This document shows positions 33,361 to 45,702 of a stretch of DNA of 64,000 nucleotides, one piece after another. The DNA lies in NCBI GenBank assembly GCA_004352715.1, contig SCFE01000016.1:2500933-2564932 (forward strand), given 5' to 3'. Under the pieces are notes generated by a model, which was not told the origin of the DNA, made no database searches, and worked only from the letters and a program-made list of their open reading frames with translations. A program made the translations under genes and the position numbers. The stretch comes from Hofstenia miamia (taxonomy: Eukaryota > Xenacoelomorpha > Acoela). Numbering within the stretch: the first letter of the stretch is position 1; every line of letters begins with the position of its first letter.

Positions 33361-34578
33361 CGACACATCGTTTATATAAATATTAAATAGTAAGGCACCC
33401 AAAATTGTTCCCTGTGGGGCTCCATTTTTAGTCTAAATCCAATCTGAAAAATATTCATTATGTTTTACACGTTGCATATGGTCATACAATTAACTAGAAA
33501 TGAGACCCATATTATCATTAGAAAAACCTAGAAATTTAACTTTTTGTAGTAATATGCTATGATCAATCGAATTGAATGCTTTCGAAAGTTAATACTGAGT
33601 ATTTATTATCATCTATCGTTTTTCTTCATTTTTCAATGGCTCGTACTAAAGCGTCGCTGGGAGAAATACCTTTACGAAAACCATGTTGTGTTTTGGAGTA
33701 AAGATCATGTTTGTGAAAATGCTCATTAATTTGATTAACAATAATTCGTTCAAAAACTTTGCTGATTGAGGAGATGATTGAAATGGGTCTATAATTTAAG
33801 CTATCTTTAGGATCGACTTTTTTAAATACTGGCGTTATATTTGCCAATTATAATTCGTCTGGAAAAAGGAATGTCTTATACAACAGACATATAAAATGTA
33901 ACATATTGGTTTAGCTATTAGGTCGGCTGTGAGTTTGGTATTAGTGACGGTCCCCTGGATTATGATTTCATATTTAGTTGTAAAACGAAAGGAGAAAGAG
34001 GGTAGAGTTGATTTAGTTTTAGTAAGACAAAAAGGTATATTCATACCGTTGTAGTTTCCTAAAGTTAGAAAAACTTCATTGAAAGCATTCCAGATTTCTT
34101 TTTTATTCGTAATAGCATTTTTTGATTTTTTCAGTTATGTATTTTCTATTTAATATACGTTAATAAATTCCCATTTATTTTTTTCTCATGAAGGATTTTG
34201 ATACTCTAAACGTGAAAAATAATTAGTTGCTTTCATTATAGCAAAATTGCATAAGTTTCGTGTAGTTTAATAGGCATTGTGATTGATGTAATTGATGTAA
34301 TTTTCAAATCTGTTTTTTTCGATTAAATCAATGCATTTGGAATCAATCCATGGTTTTAAAACATTTTGACTTTTTTTAATATTCGAATGAGAGAATCTAT
34401 TTTTCTGTGCAATATGTACCTAAATAGAAAAGTAAAGTTTTTGCAAAGTTTGATATCATTTCACTGGGTGTAAATGATGAATATGTGGCATTCCAGTTTT
34501 CGCTATTTAAATGCTGACGAAGTTTTTGATACTTTTCTCGTATTCCTTTCCAAGATGTAGTGAGTTTACCTAATTTTA

Positions 34579-34579
<1 letters not shown>

Positions 34580-34614
<35 letters not shown>
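34580..34614. repeat. TA microsatellite inside element A
   Basis: A run of TA dinucleotides interrupts the linker region between the endonuclease and RT parts of element A and is translated as a spurious I-Y run. Confidence 0.8.
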
Positions 34615-34619
<5 letters not shown>

Positions 34620-35100
34620 ATATACATATAATAAGTAACTATGAAACAGTGATCTGAGTATAGGAATTCAAAACAAGAATATTTATAAGAGGAAACATTT
34701 TCTGATATCATGAAATAGTCAATGAGTGTTTGACTATTATCAGAGACTCTAGAAGGAATTGTTTCATTTATTAGCGAAAGATTGAAAGTATTTCGAAAAT
34801 GGTTAAGTTTGCATTTTTAGTTATCGCTTAGAAGGTTTACATTATTTGTATTATAACTCAGTGCATTAGAAAATTCATTTTCCATTTGCAAGAAAAAAAC
34901 TATTGTATAAGTTATATTTGGACAATAGAAAATATTTAGCAACTGGAAATTAAAATTATTGTTTGGATTTCGAATTTCAATCCAAAGACTTTCAAAAGTT
35001 GAGCCTTTCACTATATCTGCTAATTCACTTGGAATTGCATCATTCAAAACAGTTTCTACCGAAGTTGTTTCTTTGTACTGAACAGAAAGTCAAGTCAACT

Positions 35101-36432
35101 CGCAAAGACTTTCTACTATTACCGCTCTAAAAGAAATGATTCGAACATCTATTCATAATATAAACATAGTGGATTGATGCAGTTGAAAATCTTATCCCGG
35201 GTTGAATGCTCTCCTTACCAATAATGGACGACATTTGGAAGACGTAATGTACCCAATCGGTACTTGTTCATTTCAGATCACTCATTTTTAATACATATTT
35301 GTTTGCCAACCAAAATTGAATTTTAAAATTCATAGCGAGTTTATGGGCCACCTGTACTTCTATATTTGTAAAGCTCTCTCATTTGTTTGGTGAACACTTT
35401 GTTTGTTTCGAAGAGAATGCAATGATTGTATGGTAAGCAGGCGCGTATCGAGAATTTCTAAAAAGGGGAGGCCCAATTCTTATCAGAAACATATAGGCTT
35501 AGGTAGTTTTTTCACCCTCTTAGCATAATGCCATGCTCACCTGTGCATACATGATAAATATACCAAAAAGACTCACGGAGGTAATAAAAACAACATGAAA
35601 TACTACTTTATGTCAAACAAAAAAGCTGTTCATCAATATATCGATCAGATTGTATGAGAATGAGTTGAAATTGGCCTGCCCCAAAAAGGAGGGCCTAAGC
35701 GCAAAGGTCCCACCTAAATATGCCCCTGAGGGTAAAACCTCAAAATTGAAGAAATTTTGTGATATTTTTTATATTAAGTACTGGACAAAATTTAAATCAA
35801 TTCATTACTTGGAAAACATGTTCTTACTGTATTTCGTTTTTTTTGTTATGCAAATCGTCAGGCTGTGATTAAAGTGTTGCTTGATGCAACATAAAATTAA
35901 AATAGTTCACAAACTTGGTAAAATTTCAGTATAAATTTTAAGGAATGTCGAAATGTCTATCAACCCCTCCTAAGTACGTGTCGACCCTTCTTAGGTGATA
36001 ATGCTGGCTGCAGGCCTGTGTAGAATGAAAAATTAGACAGAATGTTGTTTATTTTACAATACCGTGCATGGTTCTTTGGACACTCACAAGTTCTGTATCG
36101 TGTTTTTGCAAACCTATATTAGTCGTTAACAGTTAGTGTTTACAAATCGTTACACGTGAATGTCGCCTCTTGCATCACATTACTTATTTGAATTTTGTTT
36201 TACGACTTAGATACGTATCAATGGTGTTTGTATACCTCCCAATCTATTCGAAATCTCATCATCAAAAACACCGGAAAAATAGTCTGTTCGGAGGATTTCT
36301 GCAGAGACAAATGTGTCCAAAATACCATGTCTAATATCGTGTTTGCCTCAGAGCTGCAACCGTGCCTGGTTTTTGGAAGCACGGCTCGGTGGATTTTAAG
36401 CACGATTTTTCAAAATATTATTAGGTAAGGCA
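35101..36432. other. noncoding, possible degraded hAT ends
   Basis: No gene recognised. The words caggcgcgtatcgagaat near 35440 and ggctgcaggcctg near 36008 resemble termini of hAT elements, but the flanking octamers do not match, so I do not call an element. Confidence 0.35.
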
Positions 36433-36652
36433 TTGCTCTTCCTATTATTTAATAAACATTTCTAAAATATTATTCAAAGGAATATTGAATGAAAAAATAA
36501 GAAAAATCTGCATAATCAAATTAACAAGCAGCACTATAAATTTGAATTGCTTAAAAACGGCTCGTTTTGGGCTCGTTTAATATCCAATACTCTGCTCAAG
36601 CTCGGCTCGGCTCGGCTCGGCTCGTTAGAAGCTCGGCTCGTTGACAAGTCTA
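36433..36652 (+). mobile_element. GAGCC hAT family, truncated copy (right part)
   Basis: It shares the family core 'cttcctattatttaataaac' and 'ataagaaaaatctgcataat' and the right arm with four GGCTC words in tandem, ending ggctcgttgacaagtcta. The left arm is missing or too diverged. The last base is A where other copies have G. Confidence 0.75.
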
Positions 36653-37631
36653 TATTGATATAAGGTTTAATTATTCTAATTAAATGTATGCTATTCTAAA
36701 AGTATTGACATTAAATTATATGCAGAAAATTATACGTTATAGACTAAACATGCATCACAGGATTTCAATAAAAATCGTAAAACAAGATATCCAATACATT
36801 TGTAAGCAATCATTTGAAATTCTGAAAAAGTCAAACAGGAATTATATGGGATAACGGCGGAAACGAAAATACGAATATTGTTGTTGCATTTTAAGAATTC
36901 CCGCAATGTAATTTCTATGCAAATCTATTTCTAAGAAATCATTTGTATTATTATAAACTTCGGTACTGGCTCAGTACTACTGAGCGCGGGAAATGTTATC
37001 AAATCTTAGATTTTTGATTAATTTTGATGTTAATCACCATTCAGGTAATTATTATTTTGATCGTGTTGGGTTCGGGTACATGCTAAGCCCACACTGTCAC
37101 TCTAGTGATGATGTTGGTAGCAGTTTAACCTATAGAGATCCTCGCAATAGGGATCCAGGGCACTAATTTAATACCGAAGTCTCCACACCGCCAGCAAAAT
37201 TTTTCAAAATATATCATATTTACAAATTTGTAAAATATATTAGAAATATTAGTGATAAATTTAGTTAAAATTTCAAAATTTTAACAAATGCCAAAAACAA
37301 TGTGGATATTCAATTTTCAATTTGAATATGAATCTTTACATAAATGCAAGTATCCTTACAAAGCATGTAAAAATTTATATAAGTAAACTAAAAAATTTTA
37401 AGATGCGTGAAAATAGTGTCCCTCAAGGAGTCTATGATTTTATATGTGGGGGAGGGGGCTAAGCTCCTTTCCAAAGCACCTCTGCCCAGGACCCATACCT
37501 AAAATAGACTTGTAAATCGGAACGGATATTATTACGAATTCACTTAACCACTACTAAGTTGAAAAGGGAATGGGTGATGGGTACAAGGTTCACAGGAATA
37601 TTGTTCCTACCCGTAAACCTATATTAACCTG
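36653..37631. other. noncoding, nothing recognised
   Basis: AT-rich DNA. A G-rich block gtgggggagggggctaagctcc near 37446 stands out but has no identified partner. Confidence 0.4.
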
Positions 37632-37838
37632 GACCAAATTAAACGTCGTTTATCATTGTGCCAATTATGCAAAGAAAACACCGAAGAATCCTGGAATAAC
37701 GGCATATTTTTGGACGAGTCGCAGTTTGAATTGCATATAAATCAGCGGCATTATTTCCGGCGCCCTGTCGGATCCGCAATTCGATTCAACTGACAATATC
37801 TGGCCGACTATTCATTGGCAAAATCGAATCCCATTGAA
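37632..37838 (+). pseudogene. Tc1-type transposase fragment, first catalytic region
   Basis: Reads QIKRRLSLCQLCKENTEESW and then NNGIFLDESQFELHINQRHY; the Asp in LDESQFEL is the first catalytic residue of Tc1 transposases. It continues FRRPVGSAIRFN to a stop. The sequence breaks off at about 37838, where the (GAA)n tail of a non-LTR element begins. The next Tc1 block appears at 41607 in the same orientation, so this is the left half of a copy split by insertion. Confidence 0.75.
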
Positions 37839-38564
37839 GAAGAAGAAGAAGAAGAAAAATCTATATTCAGAAATTGTTTTAACAATAAATAGAAATACTG
37901 ATAACAAATTCTGAAAGCGTCAAGAAAGTAATACAAAACTAAAAAAGAAAACAACGAATATTTACAAATAAAAAGTGGTTAACTTGGGCTATGGCGATTG
38001 CTAGTTTCTATTAATAGAGTAATCAGGATTATAAAATTTATAACCTCGCCATTTCAGTTTTTTTATATTATAAGTGCAAAAATATTTTTTAATATTCATT
38101 TTAAAGTTTTTTAATTTACTTATTTGTTTAATATATTTTGGTAATTCATTCCACATATTTATAGCAGTATTTAGAAATGAATTTTTCATTATTCGTTTTT
38201 TATACCTAATAGGTTTAATTATGTGCGTTCTTTTATTTTGTTTATTGACTAATTTTGCAGCAAGAAAGTCATTTTTGTAGTATGGGAAAGTATTGTTAAC
38301 TATTTTGAAGAACGTCGTTAAGACATTTATATGGATGTAACATTGCGGATGTAAAAATAATTTTGAAATTTTTCTATATTCATTATTCTTATTAAAGCTA
38401 TGATTATTTACTGCTACTTTAATAGCCCAATTTAGTTGCACTTGGAATTTCCTGAGAAATTGTTGGTTTATATCTGTGTAGAGTACATTGGCATAGTTAA
38501 AATGACTTAATATTAGAGCATATATTAATTGAATTTTTGCTTTAGTTGGAAGTTTTTGAGAAAT
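37838..38564 (-). mobile_element. non-LTR retrotransposon C, 3' part
   Basis: It begins on the plus strand with a (GAA)n run, the 3' tail of the element. The 3' noncoding part follows, then on the minus strand a C-terminal coding region (38441-38001) with LVNKQNKRTHIIKPIRYKKR then SFLNTAINMWNELPKYIK, close to the C-terminus of element A. It runs into the 1000-base gap at 38565, which probably hides its RT domain. Confidence 0.8.
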
Positions 38565-39564
38565 NNNNNNNNNNNNNNNNNNNNNNNNNNNNNNNNNNNN
38601 NNNNNNNNNNNNNNNNNNNNNNNNNNNNNNNNNNNNNNNNNNNNNNNNNNNNNNNNNNNNNNNNNNNNNNNNNNNNNNNNNNNNNNNNNNNNNNNNNNNN
38701 NNNNNNNNNNNNNNNNNNNNNNNNNNNNNNNNNNNNNNNNNNNNNNNNNNNNNNNNNNNNNNNNNNNNNNNNNNNNNNNNNNNNNNNNNNNNNNNNNNNN
38801 NNNNNNNNNNNNNNNNNNNNNNNNNNNNNNNNNNNNNNNNNNNNNNNNNNNNNNNNNNNNNNNNNNNNNNNNNNNNNNNNNNNNNNNNNNNNNNNNNNNN
38901 NNNNNNNNNNNNNNNNNNNNNNNNNNNNNNNNNNNNNNNNNNNNNNNNNNNNNNNNNNNNNNNNNNNNNNNNNNNNNNNNNNNNNNNNNNNNNNNNNNNN
39001 NNNNNNNNNNNNNNNNNNNNNNNNNNNNNNNNNNNNNNNNNNNNNNNNNNNNNNNNNNNNNNNNNNNNNNNNNNNNNNNNNNNNNNNNNNNNNNNNNNNN
39101 NNNNNNNNNNNNNNNNNNNNNNNNNNNNNNNNNNNNNNNNNNNNNNNNNNNNNNNNNNNNNNNNNNNNNNNNNNNNNNNNNNNNNNNNNNNNNNNNNNNN
39201 NNNNNNNNNNNNNNNNNNNNNNNNNNNNNNNNNNNNNNNNNNNNNNNNNNNNNNNNNNNNNNNNNNNNNNNNNNNNNNNNNNNNNNNNNNNNNNNNNNNN
39301 NNNNNNNNNNNNNNNNNNNNNNNNNNNNNNNNNNNNNNNNNNNNNNNNNNNNNNNNNNNNNNNNNNNNNNNNNNNNNNNNNNNNNNNNNNNNNNNNNNNN
39401 NNNNNNNNNNNNNNNNNNNNNNNNNNNNNNNNNNNNNNNNNNNNNNNNNNNNNNNNNNNNNNNNNNNNNNNNNNNNNNNNNNNNNNNNNNNNNNNNNNNN
39501 NNNNNNNNNNNNNNNNNNNNNNNNNNNNNNNNNNNNNNNNNNNNNNNNNNNNNNNNNNNNNNNN

Positions 39565-39590
39565 TATATATATATATATATATATATATA
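39565..39590. repeat. TA microsatellite at gap edge
   Basis: A TA run abuts the round-number gap (38565-39564). The repeat probably caused the assembly break. Confidence 0.8.
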
Positions 39591-39744
39591 ACCGATGTCA
39601 ACATTTTATAGAATGAAAAACAAATATAATCGACGACAACTTTTTCGCAACAAAATCCTACTGTGACTGGAATTTTTGCATCGATTCTCAACTTTCCTTT
39701 GCTCAAAATTTGAAATCTTTTCAACGTCTGATTATTACTTTCCA

Positions 39745-40600
39745 GTGAAAATGCGGAAAGTATATCTTCGGCACAACCCTTGGGTAACTGTAGAAATAGT
39801 CCGATTTATGAACAAACGGCAGTACCCTCTCGGTATCGTAAGCTCAGAAATGCTATAAACCGCAAGTTATATAACCGCAAGGTTATATTCCGCTGATCTT
39901 AAGTCTTCTAATCCAAAAGATTGGTGAACTCAGATAAAGAAAATTGGTGGCATATCCGACTTTTACTTGGTGATGACTTATTATCTATGGAATAAATTAA
40001 ACTAGCCAATCACATTAAGGCCGAATTTTCAACAATTACGAACGACTACGAAACTTTATCTGCATAACATTTAGTAATTTCATCTTTAAAAGAAGTGGCT
40101 GCATTTATCAATGAATATGAACCTTTCTGAAATTGAGCGCATTAGACAGTCATAAGTCAACTGGTCCTGACATTCATGGCCTTACTCTGCCCACCTGAAT
40201 TTTCAGAGAATATAGCTATGAACTGGCATTACCCATATCTGCCTTATTAAATCAATCATTCTTTACGTATGATGCCCCTTTACATGCGTTAATGTAACCT
40301 GTCTAGAGAAATAGAAGTACACAACCTTTTGCGAAAATCGCAGAAGAGGCTTTATTTGAAAAGGAACTTATCGATAAAATATGTACCAATCTTGGTCCCA
40401 AGCAATATGAGGTTATCCCGGGTCCTTCCACTTTATACACACTCCTTGCTATTGCATATCATTGGATAAATCTGCTCTAAAGTATTGGGCACTATCAACG
40501 AATCTTCAGAGAGGCTTTCGCTTTGGTTAGCCATCCAATGCTAACTAACAGACTGCCAGAGATTAATATTAGCAACTATACATGCAACTTTTTAAGAAGA
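39745..40600 (+). pseudogene. non-LTR retrotransposon D, RT remnant
   Basis: On the plus strand, in shifting frames: RKVYLRHNPWVTVEIVRFMN (the linker 'HPWfT.EI' block), later DSHKSTGPDIHGLTLPT, YELALPISALLNQSF, IAEEALFEKELIDKICTNLG and PKQYEVIPGPSTLYTLLAIA then YHW. These are in the right order for the 5' half of a CR1/jockey-type RT domain. Stops and frame changes are frequent. It belongs to a different family from elements A-C and is in the opposite orientation. Confidence 0.6.
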
Positions 40601-40606
40601 AGAAAA

Positions 40607-41606
40607 ATCTATATTCAGAAATTGTTTTAACAATAAATAGAAATACTGATAACAAATTCTGAAAGCGTCAAGAAAGTAATACAAAATTAAACAAAAAAAC
40701 AAAGAAAACAATGAATATTTACAAATAATTATTACTTGCTTTTCTTATAGCAATGTTACATAAATTTCGTGCAGATTTATAAGCATTATGATTTTCCAGT
40801 GTTTGGGAATTTAAGTATTTTTTCAATTTCTGTTTCTTTATTTCGATTAAATCGAGGCATTTAGAATCAATCCATGGTTTTGAAACATTATTCTGAGTTT
40901 TTTTGGTATTTTCGGATGAAAGAATATATTTTTCTGGGCAGCATATATCCAAATAAAAAAGTAAAGTTTTTGTAAAATCTGATAGCATTTCATTAAGTGT
41001 TAATGATGAATATATCGAATTCCAGTTTTCGATTTTTAAATACTGTCGAAGTTTTTCGACATTTTCTGTTGATTTTTCTCGTATTTTTATCCAAGATTTA
41101 GAGGGTTGACAAACTTTTAGAATATTCGAATAAGTAGCTATAAGGCAGTGATCTGAGTATGGAAATTCAAAACAAAAATAATTATAAGACGAAGAATTTT
41201 CTGATATCATGAAATAGTCAATAAGCGTTTTACTATTAGCAGAAATTCTAGNTGTTTCTTTATTTCGATTAAATCGAGGCATTTAGAATCAATCCATGGT
41301 TTTGAAACATTATTCTGAGTTTTTTTTGGTATTTTCGGATGAAAGAATATATTTTTCTGGGCAGCATATATCCAAATAGAAAAGTAAAGTTTTTGTAAAA
41401 TGTGATAGCATTTCATTAGGTGTTAATGATGAATATATCGAATTCCAGTTTTCGATTTTTAAATACTGTCGAAGTTTTTCGACATTTTCTGTTGATTTTT
41501 CTCGTATTTTTATCCAAGATTTAGAGGGTTTACAAACTTTTAGAATATTTGAATAAGTAGCTATAAGGCAGTGATCTGAGTATGGAAATTCAAAACAAAA
41601 ATAATA
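40607..41606 (-). mobile_element. non-LTR retrotransposon C', endonuclease part plus 3' tail, with false duplication
   Basis: It starts on the plus strand with (GAA)n and the same 3' noncoding sequence as element C. It then jumps directly into the endonuclease/linker coding region (ASNNYL ... LIDYFMISENSSSYNY, with YSDHCLI), so the whole RT is deleted. A single N at 41252 separates two nearly identical stretches (40831-41251 and 41253-41606) with a few substitutions between them. This looks like two alleles placed side by side. Confidence 0.75.
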
Positions 41607-41960
41607 AAAGTATGGGGTGCCATTTGTTCAACTGGCTTCAGAATACTGGTCCAACTTGATGGAACACGAATTCACATAAATATATCGATGTTTTAAGATA
41701 TACTTTGGTACCATTAATGCAAAGCCATAATGCTCTCTGCCTCACCTCTTTGACAACACGATATTTATGGATCAGAAGGAATTGTATTTCTACCACAATG
41801 GCCTGCTCTCTCTCCTGATCTTAATTAATAGAAAACATGTGGAACACACTAAATTATTCATGAACTTAGACTATTAGTGAAAGTGCGTTTTATTCCATTC
41901 CTAACCAAGAAATTCTAAATTTATATAAACCGTTCCTAACAGGATAAACTCTGTTGTAAA
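41607..41960 (+). pseudogene. Tc1-type transposase fragment, central and C-terminal
   Basis: It reads KVWGAICSTGFRILVQLDGT, then VFLPQWPALSPDLN and a degraded C-terminal region. These are the Tc1 blocks that follow the one ending at 37838. Many stops. It is the right half of the copy split by the non-LTR cluster. Confidence 0.7.
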
Positions 41961-43212
41961 GGCCCGTGAAAATCTAACATTATTTATTTGGTCAATGCTA
42001 CATATAAGCGGCGTAATTTTTTGAAACATCTGCGTGTGTGTATGGTATGATTTTTTTCACCGAGGCTGTAGTTTTTTTGAAAATGTGCGGGTTTGGGTGT
42101 AGACGTTGCAGGTTGGATTGAGTACAAAAATTTTTTTGCAGTTTGGATTGAATACGAAAATGTATAACCCTGTCCATCCTTGAATATAGATTGATGTTCG
42201 ATTCGCGAATGAGCCGATGCTTTATAATCCACAATGAGTTAGTCGAAACTAAAATTTAGTTTTCTCATATTGATGAAAATTAGACGCAAAACTATGCCAT
42301 GTAATAATTTTGCCGTAATAATGTAGTAATTAAGGTTCAATTTATAGTATGATGTTAAGCATGGGTAATAAAGCATATGATCTTACCTGAAATAACCTAG
42401 AGTCATGTATTAGTGGCGCTTTGCGGAACCAGAATATTATTGGTCTCAATCCCCTGAAACATTCTTGTCCAGAACATAGCACTTCAGTTTTGGCCCATTT
42501 TTAACAAAAATTATGAGTCATGTTTTGAAATGTTGGTGCCAATTTACCATCTATGGTAACAGTGCCACTGAAATTTGTAATACCAGATCTCAGTCACATG
42601 GAACAGAATAGTCTCACCGATCCGTAATCTCCATGTGTTGTTTGAATTAGATTTCTGTATACATTCCTGAAAATATTGGCGGGATGTTGAGTAAAGTATG
42701 GTTGAGAGAATAAAGTCAATGCTAATGATATTTAAACACTGAATATTTTCCCCAAATTTGAAAACTTAGAAAACCGTGATGTACAAATTTTGTAGAACTA
42801 GTGATGTAATGTCTCTTAATAATATTTCTATTAAAACTTTTATTGACAATCAATTCATAATTGTTTACAAAAATTTCACTTCATTTGTCACACAGAAACT
42901 TATCAGATTTACTAAGACAATGCGTATATTCACATACAGGCGCGAAAGTTATCAAGTTTGTCAATAAGAAATATTTTCATTTGGTAAAATCTCTGCCAAT
43001 ATTGTAACTTAAGAGCATTCATCGATTGGCTCAAATCTACTTGTGGTTTATTCAACAAGCAAGCCCATATTCACGTAATTTTAGTTGATTTGCAATTGTT
43101 TCCGGTAAGTCCAATTTATTTCTAACAATAACTTAATGCAATGAAATATATTGTATCAGATATAAAATAAGTCTATTCAATCCATACTCTAAAAAGTAGC
43201 CAATATAGAGGC
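41961..43212. other. noncoding, nothing recognised
   Basis: No gene or RNA. The words gtgcgggtttgggtgtagac near 42084 resemble the ACCCGC-rich repeat near 14.6-15 kb. Confidence 0.4.
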
Positions 43213-43553
43213 CTGTGAGTACTCGAAATTCGATTGGAGTTCGAGTACTCATCAAACACGACTCGACGTCCAAAAATTCAACACAACATTTCGAAATCAA
43301 CTCGATATACATTTGATTGTCACTTATTTTCCTTCAATTTTTGCATGTCGAAGAATCCGTCGATCTTTCACTATTTGTCTCAAATTGTAGGCTATCAGGC
43401 TTGGTTTCCCTCATTTAATTTAACATGTTGTATTTCTAATGTACATTTATATAAGGTAGAAGAGTTATACATAGCTTAAGCTAACGAGAAAAATATATTT
43501 GCGAGCTAAGGTTCCAACTCGACTCGAGCCCAAAAAATCAACTGACACGGGCC
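43213..43553. repeat. possible miniature element with CTCGA words
   Basis: The left edge aggcctgtgagtactcgaa and right edge actgacacgggcct are weak complements over the first nine bases (AGGCCTGTG against AGGCCCGTG). Inside, short words such as ctcgactcgag and gagtactcgaa recur near both ends, a layout like the GAGCC family. No convincing target duplication was seen. Confidence 0.35.
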
Positions 43554-43760
43554 TAACTCAATAATCTAAATGGGGTTGTGACTGCAGCTCAATCAGTTTG
43601 ATACTCAAATACAAGCAAATTACACAAAACTTCTGAAATTATAGTTTATAACTTTAATGGGTAAACATGTATGCAGCAATCAATTTCGAAAGACAATTGT
43701 TTCAATGCTTTTAATTGTTAATTACTTTAAAAGTGATAAGGTAACAATACCTAGAATTGT

Positions 43761-43808
<48 letters not shown>

Positions 43809-45041
43809 TGTATATATATAGATATATTGGCAAGTATTTTCAACATTACACTAAATATTGAATTCACTTAGCTTTTTATTAATATTATCTGTATTTTAAA
43901 ATCTTTCCTACATAAATATATGATTAAAGTTTTCTTACAATTTCTAAGTATTGGTCTTTTAAAGTGATTAGCAATTTGAGTTACTAGAAGCTCATTAACT
44001 TACAAATGATTACCGCATTCGAGTTTATTTATTAAGGTTATAATTTATAAATTCAATTTTTTTATAAATTTTCCTTGCATTTGAATATCGAACTGCAGTC
44101 ACAACCCCCATCCAAATGGTAAATTTGCCAGTCATCAGGAATAATAAACATTTTGCATGGCATACGGTAGAATCTGACTTCATGGGTTTACCGGTATCAA
44201 CTTGAAGTTTTCAATAGTGATTAATCCTTATAATTTGTAGTGACTATTATCGAAACCCAGATGTTCAACATGATGTAAAACAATAAAACGATCGCAATAG
44301 ATTCAAGTTCTATTTGTTAATGACTCCAAACTAAGAACTAATACTTATTCAAATCAGTATTTTGGTTTGTTAACATCTTTGGATATAAATTTAGTTCATT
44401 AGGTCAGGTTTTTAGTATTATTTCAACAATTAATTTATTTATCGACAATGTAAGTGAAAACGGTGTCGATTCAAAGTCGGTTAACTAAAAAAGTAAATAA
44501 ATTATTACTGAAGTTAAAATGTAAACAATAAGGTGTAGGTGAAATAAAAAATGTGATTTATTGTAAGTCATGGCTTTCATAAAATGCATTTTAATGAAAA
44601 TTTCGGATTTAACTGTCCAAGTTTATTCTGTTACACCGTTGTGTTTGTCGAGGCCCAACTGAAAACGGTTGTGCTAAGAGTCGCTATTATGACTTGTTAA
44701 AAAACTCAAAATGTTAACATGTAGAGACATTCATCGTCCTTCTATTCAAATCTAAAAATGGCCTACATTTTAATGAGGCTTAGAAAGTATAATATGAATT
44801 CCAGCCTGGCTGCGGCCCCAAACTATATTTCAAGGTATATATAAATAGTATGTATCCAAAATATTGAATTAAATTCAACAAAGGACAATTTGATAAAAGA
44901 GTAATTGCTTAACATATTGTCTATCTTTGAGGTAGAAATTTAATTGTAGAATCCTTTCCAAAATGAAATTCTTAAACATACTAGTTTTTTGAGAACATAA
45001 ACTAATGATGAAAACCGACTTTGAAATAATCTGATACGTGT
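43554..45041. other. noncoding with a TA microsatellite
   Basis: A TA run near 43767-43805; otherwise AT-rich DNA without recognisable genes. Confidence 0.45.
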
Positions 45042-45049
45042 GAGTGTGA

Positions 45050-45251
45050 CAAGCCTGTAGCCAGACCAAATCCCCAGGGGGCACACCTATGACGTAATGA
45101 TATATTGAAAGCTGATTAGTGGTGTGTTTTTAAATGTTCAAAGGGGGGACCCTTTTATATTTTTTTGGCACTACTGCTTACATTTTTCTCAGGGGGCACA
45201 GATTTTCCCAGGGGGGGCGTGCCCCCTGCCCCCCCCGTGGCTACAGCCTTG
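45050..45251. mobile_element. hAT-type miniature element, CAAGGCTGTAGCC family, 202 bp
   Basis: Left end CAAGCCTGTAGCC, right end GGCTACAGCCTTG (complement CAAGGCTGTAGCC). The 8-bp duplication GAGTGTGA is perfect (45042-45049 and 45252-45259). GC-rich inner blocks of G and C runs near both ends can pair. No coding content. Confidence 0.9.
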
Positions 45252-45259
45252 GAGTGTGA

Positions 45260-45702
45260 TGAATTAGTACAAGAATGAAATAGATTAAACCTGGACCGAA
45301 CACCACTCACGAATTCTATGTCCCATGTCAGGGTCTCCCGCATTGCGCAAATATGAAATCTACTCTCCGCGCTGATGACGTGTATGAGTCAATATATTTC
45401 TTAAAGTAAAGTTTTAAACAAATATAACCTTTTCATCGAAATTGACGCAATTGAGAGCTCAAGCTAAAAGATAGTTAATACATATACGGACGAAGTGCTC
45501 TCATTTCTTTTCATTAATGTTAGAATTTATGCATTGCTAACAACCACTCGTGTCCTAAGAACAACTCGACCCGACCATCCCTCCGAGTAATTAATTAAAA
45601 TGATAAAAACTATGAGATCATTTATCAGTATTCAGAAACAATGAAGGTTGAAGTCTGCATCTTTTAGCTAACCCACTTTAATTACTTTGAATAAATATAT
45701 AT
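45260..45702. other. noncoding, nothing recognised
   Basis: AT-rich DNA between two miniature elements; no gene or RNA seen. Confidence 0.45.

Larger units (their letters stand above)
30600..35100 (-). mobile_element. non-LTR retrotransposon A, split by element B
   Basis: Read on the minus strand the parts run in order: endonuclease fragments (35047-34397, with SDHC-type block YSDHCFI), linker, start of RT (33847-33626, ITPVFKKVDPKDSLNYRPIS), an RT block ending GALLFNIYINDVSDL (to about 33350), then after the insertion QYADDTILFISNKSSEKAI (31545-31480), and a C-terminal part with INIWNELPKYIKYFKKLK (31024-30746). The family is an APE-endonuclease non-LTR element (jockey/CR1 type). Multiple stops and frame changes, and a TA run at 34580-34614, show an old copy. 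Confidence 0.8.

Noticed and set aside
35440-36020. A hAT element from caggcgcgtatcgag to ggctgcaggcctg
   Set aside because: The ends look hAT-like but the flanking octamers do not match and the two ends are not good complements beyond a few bases.
38525-39724. Three frames of 350-400 codons across the 1000-base gap
   Set aside because: They consist of N; only the non-LTR C-terminal flank and a TA run are real sequence.
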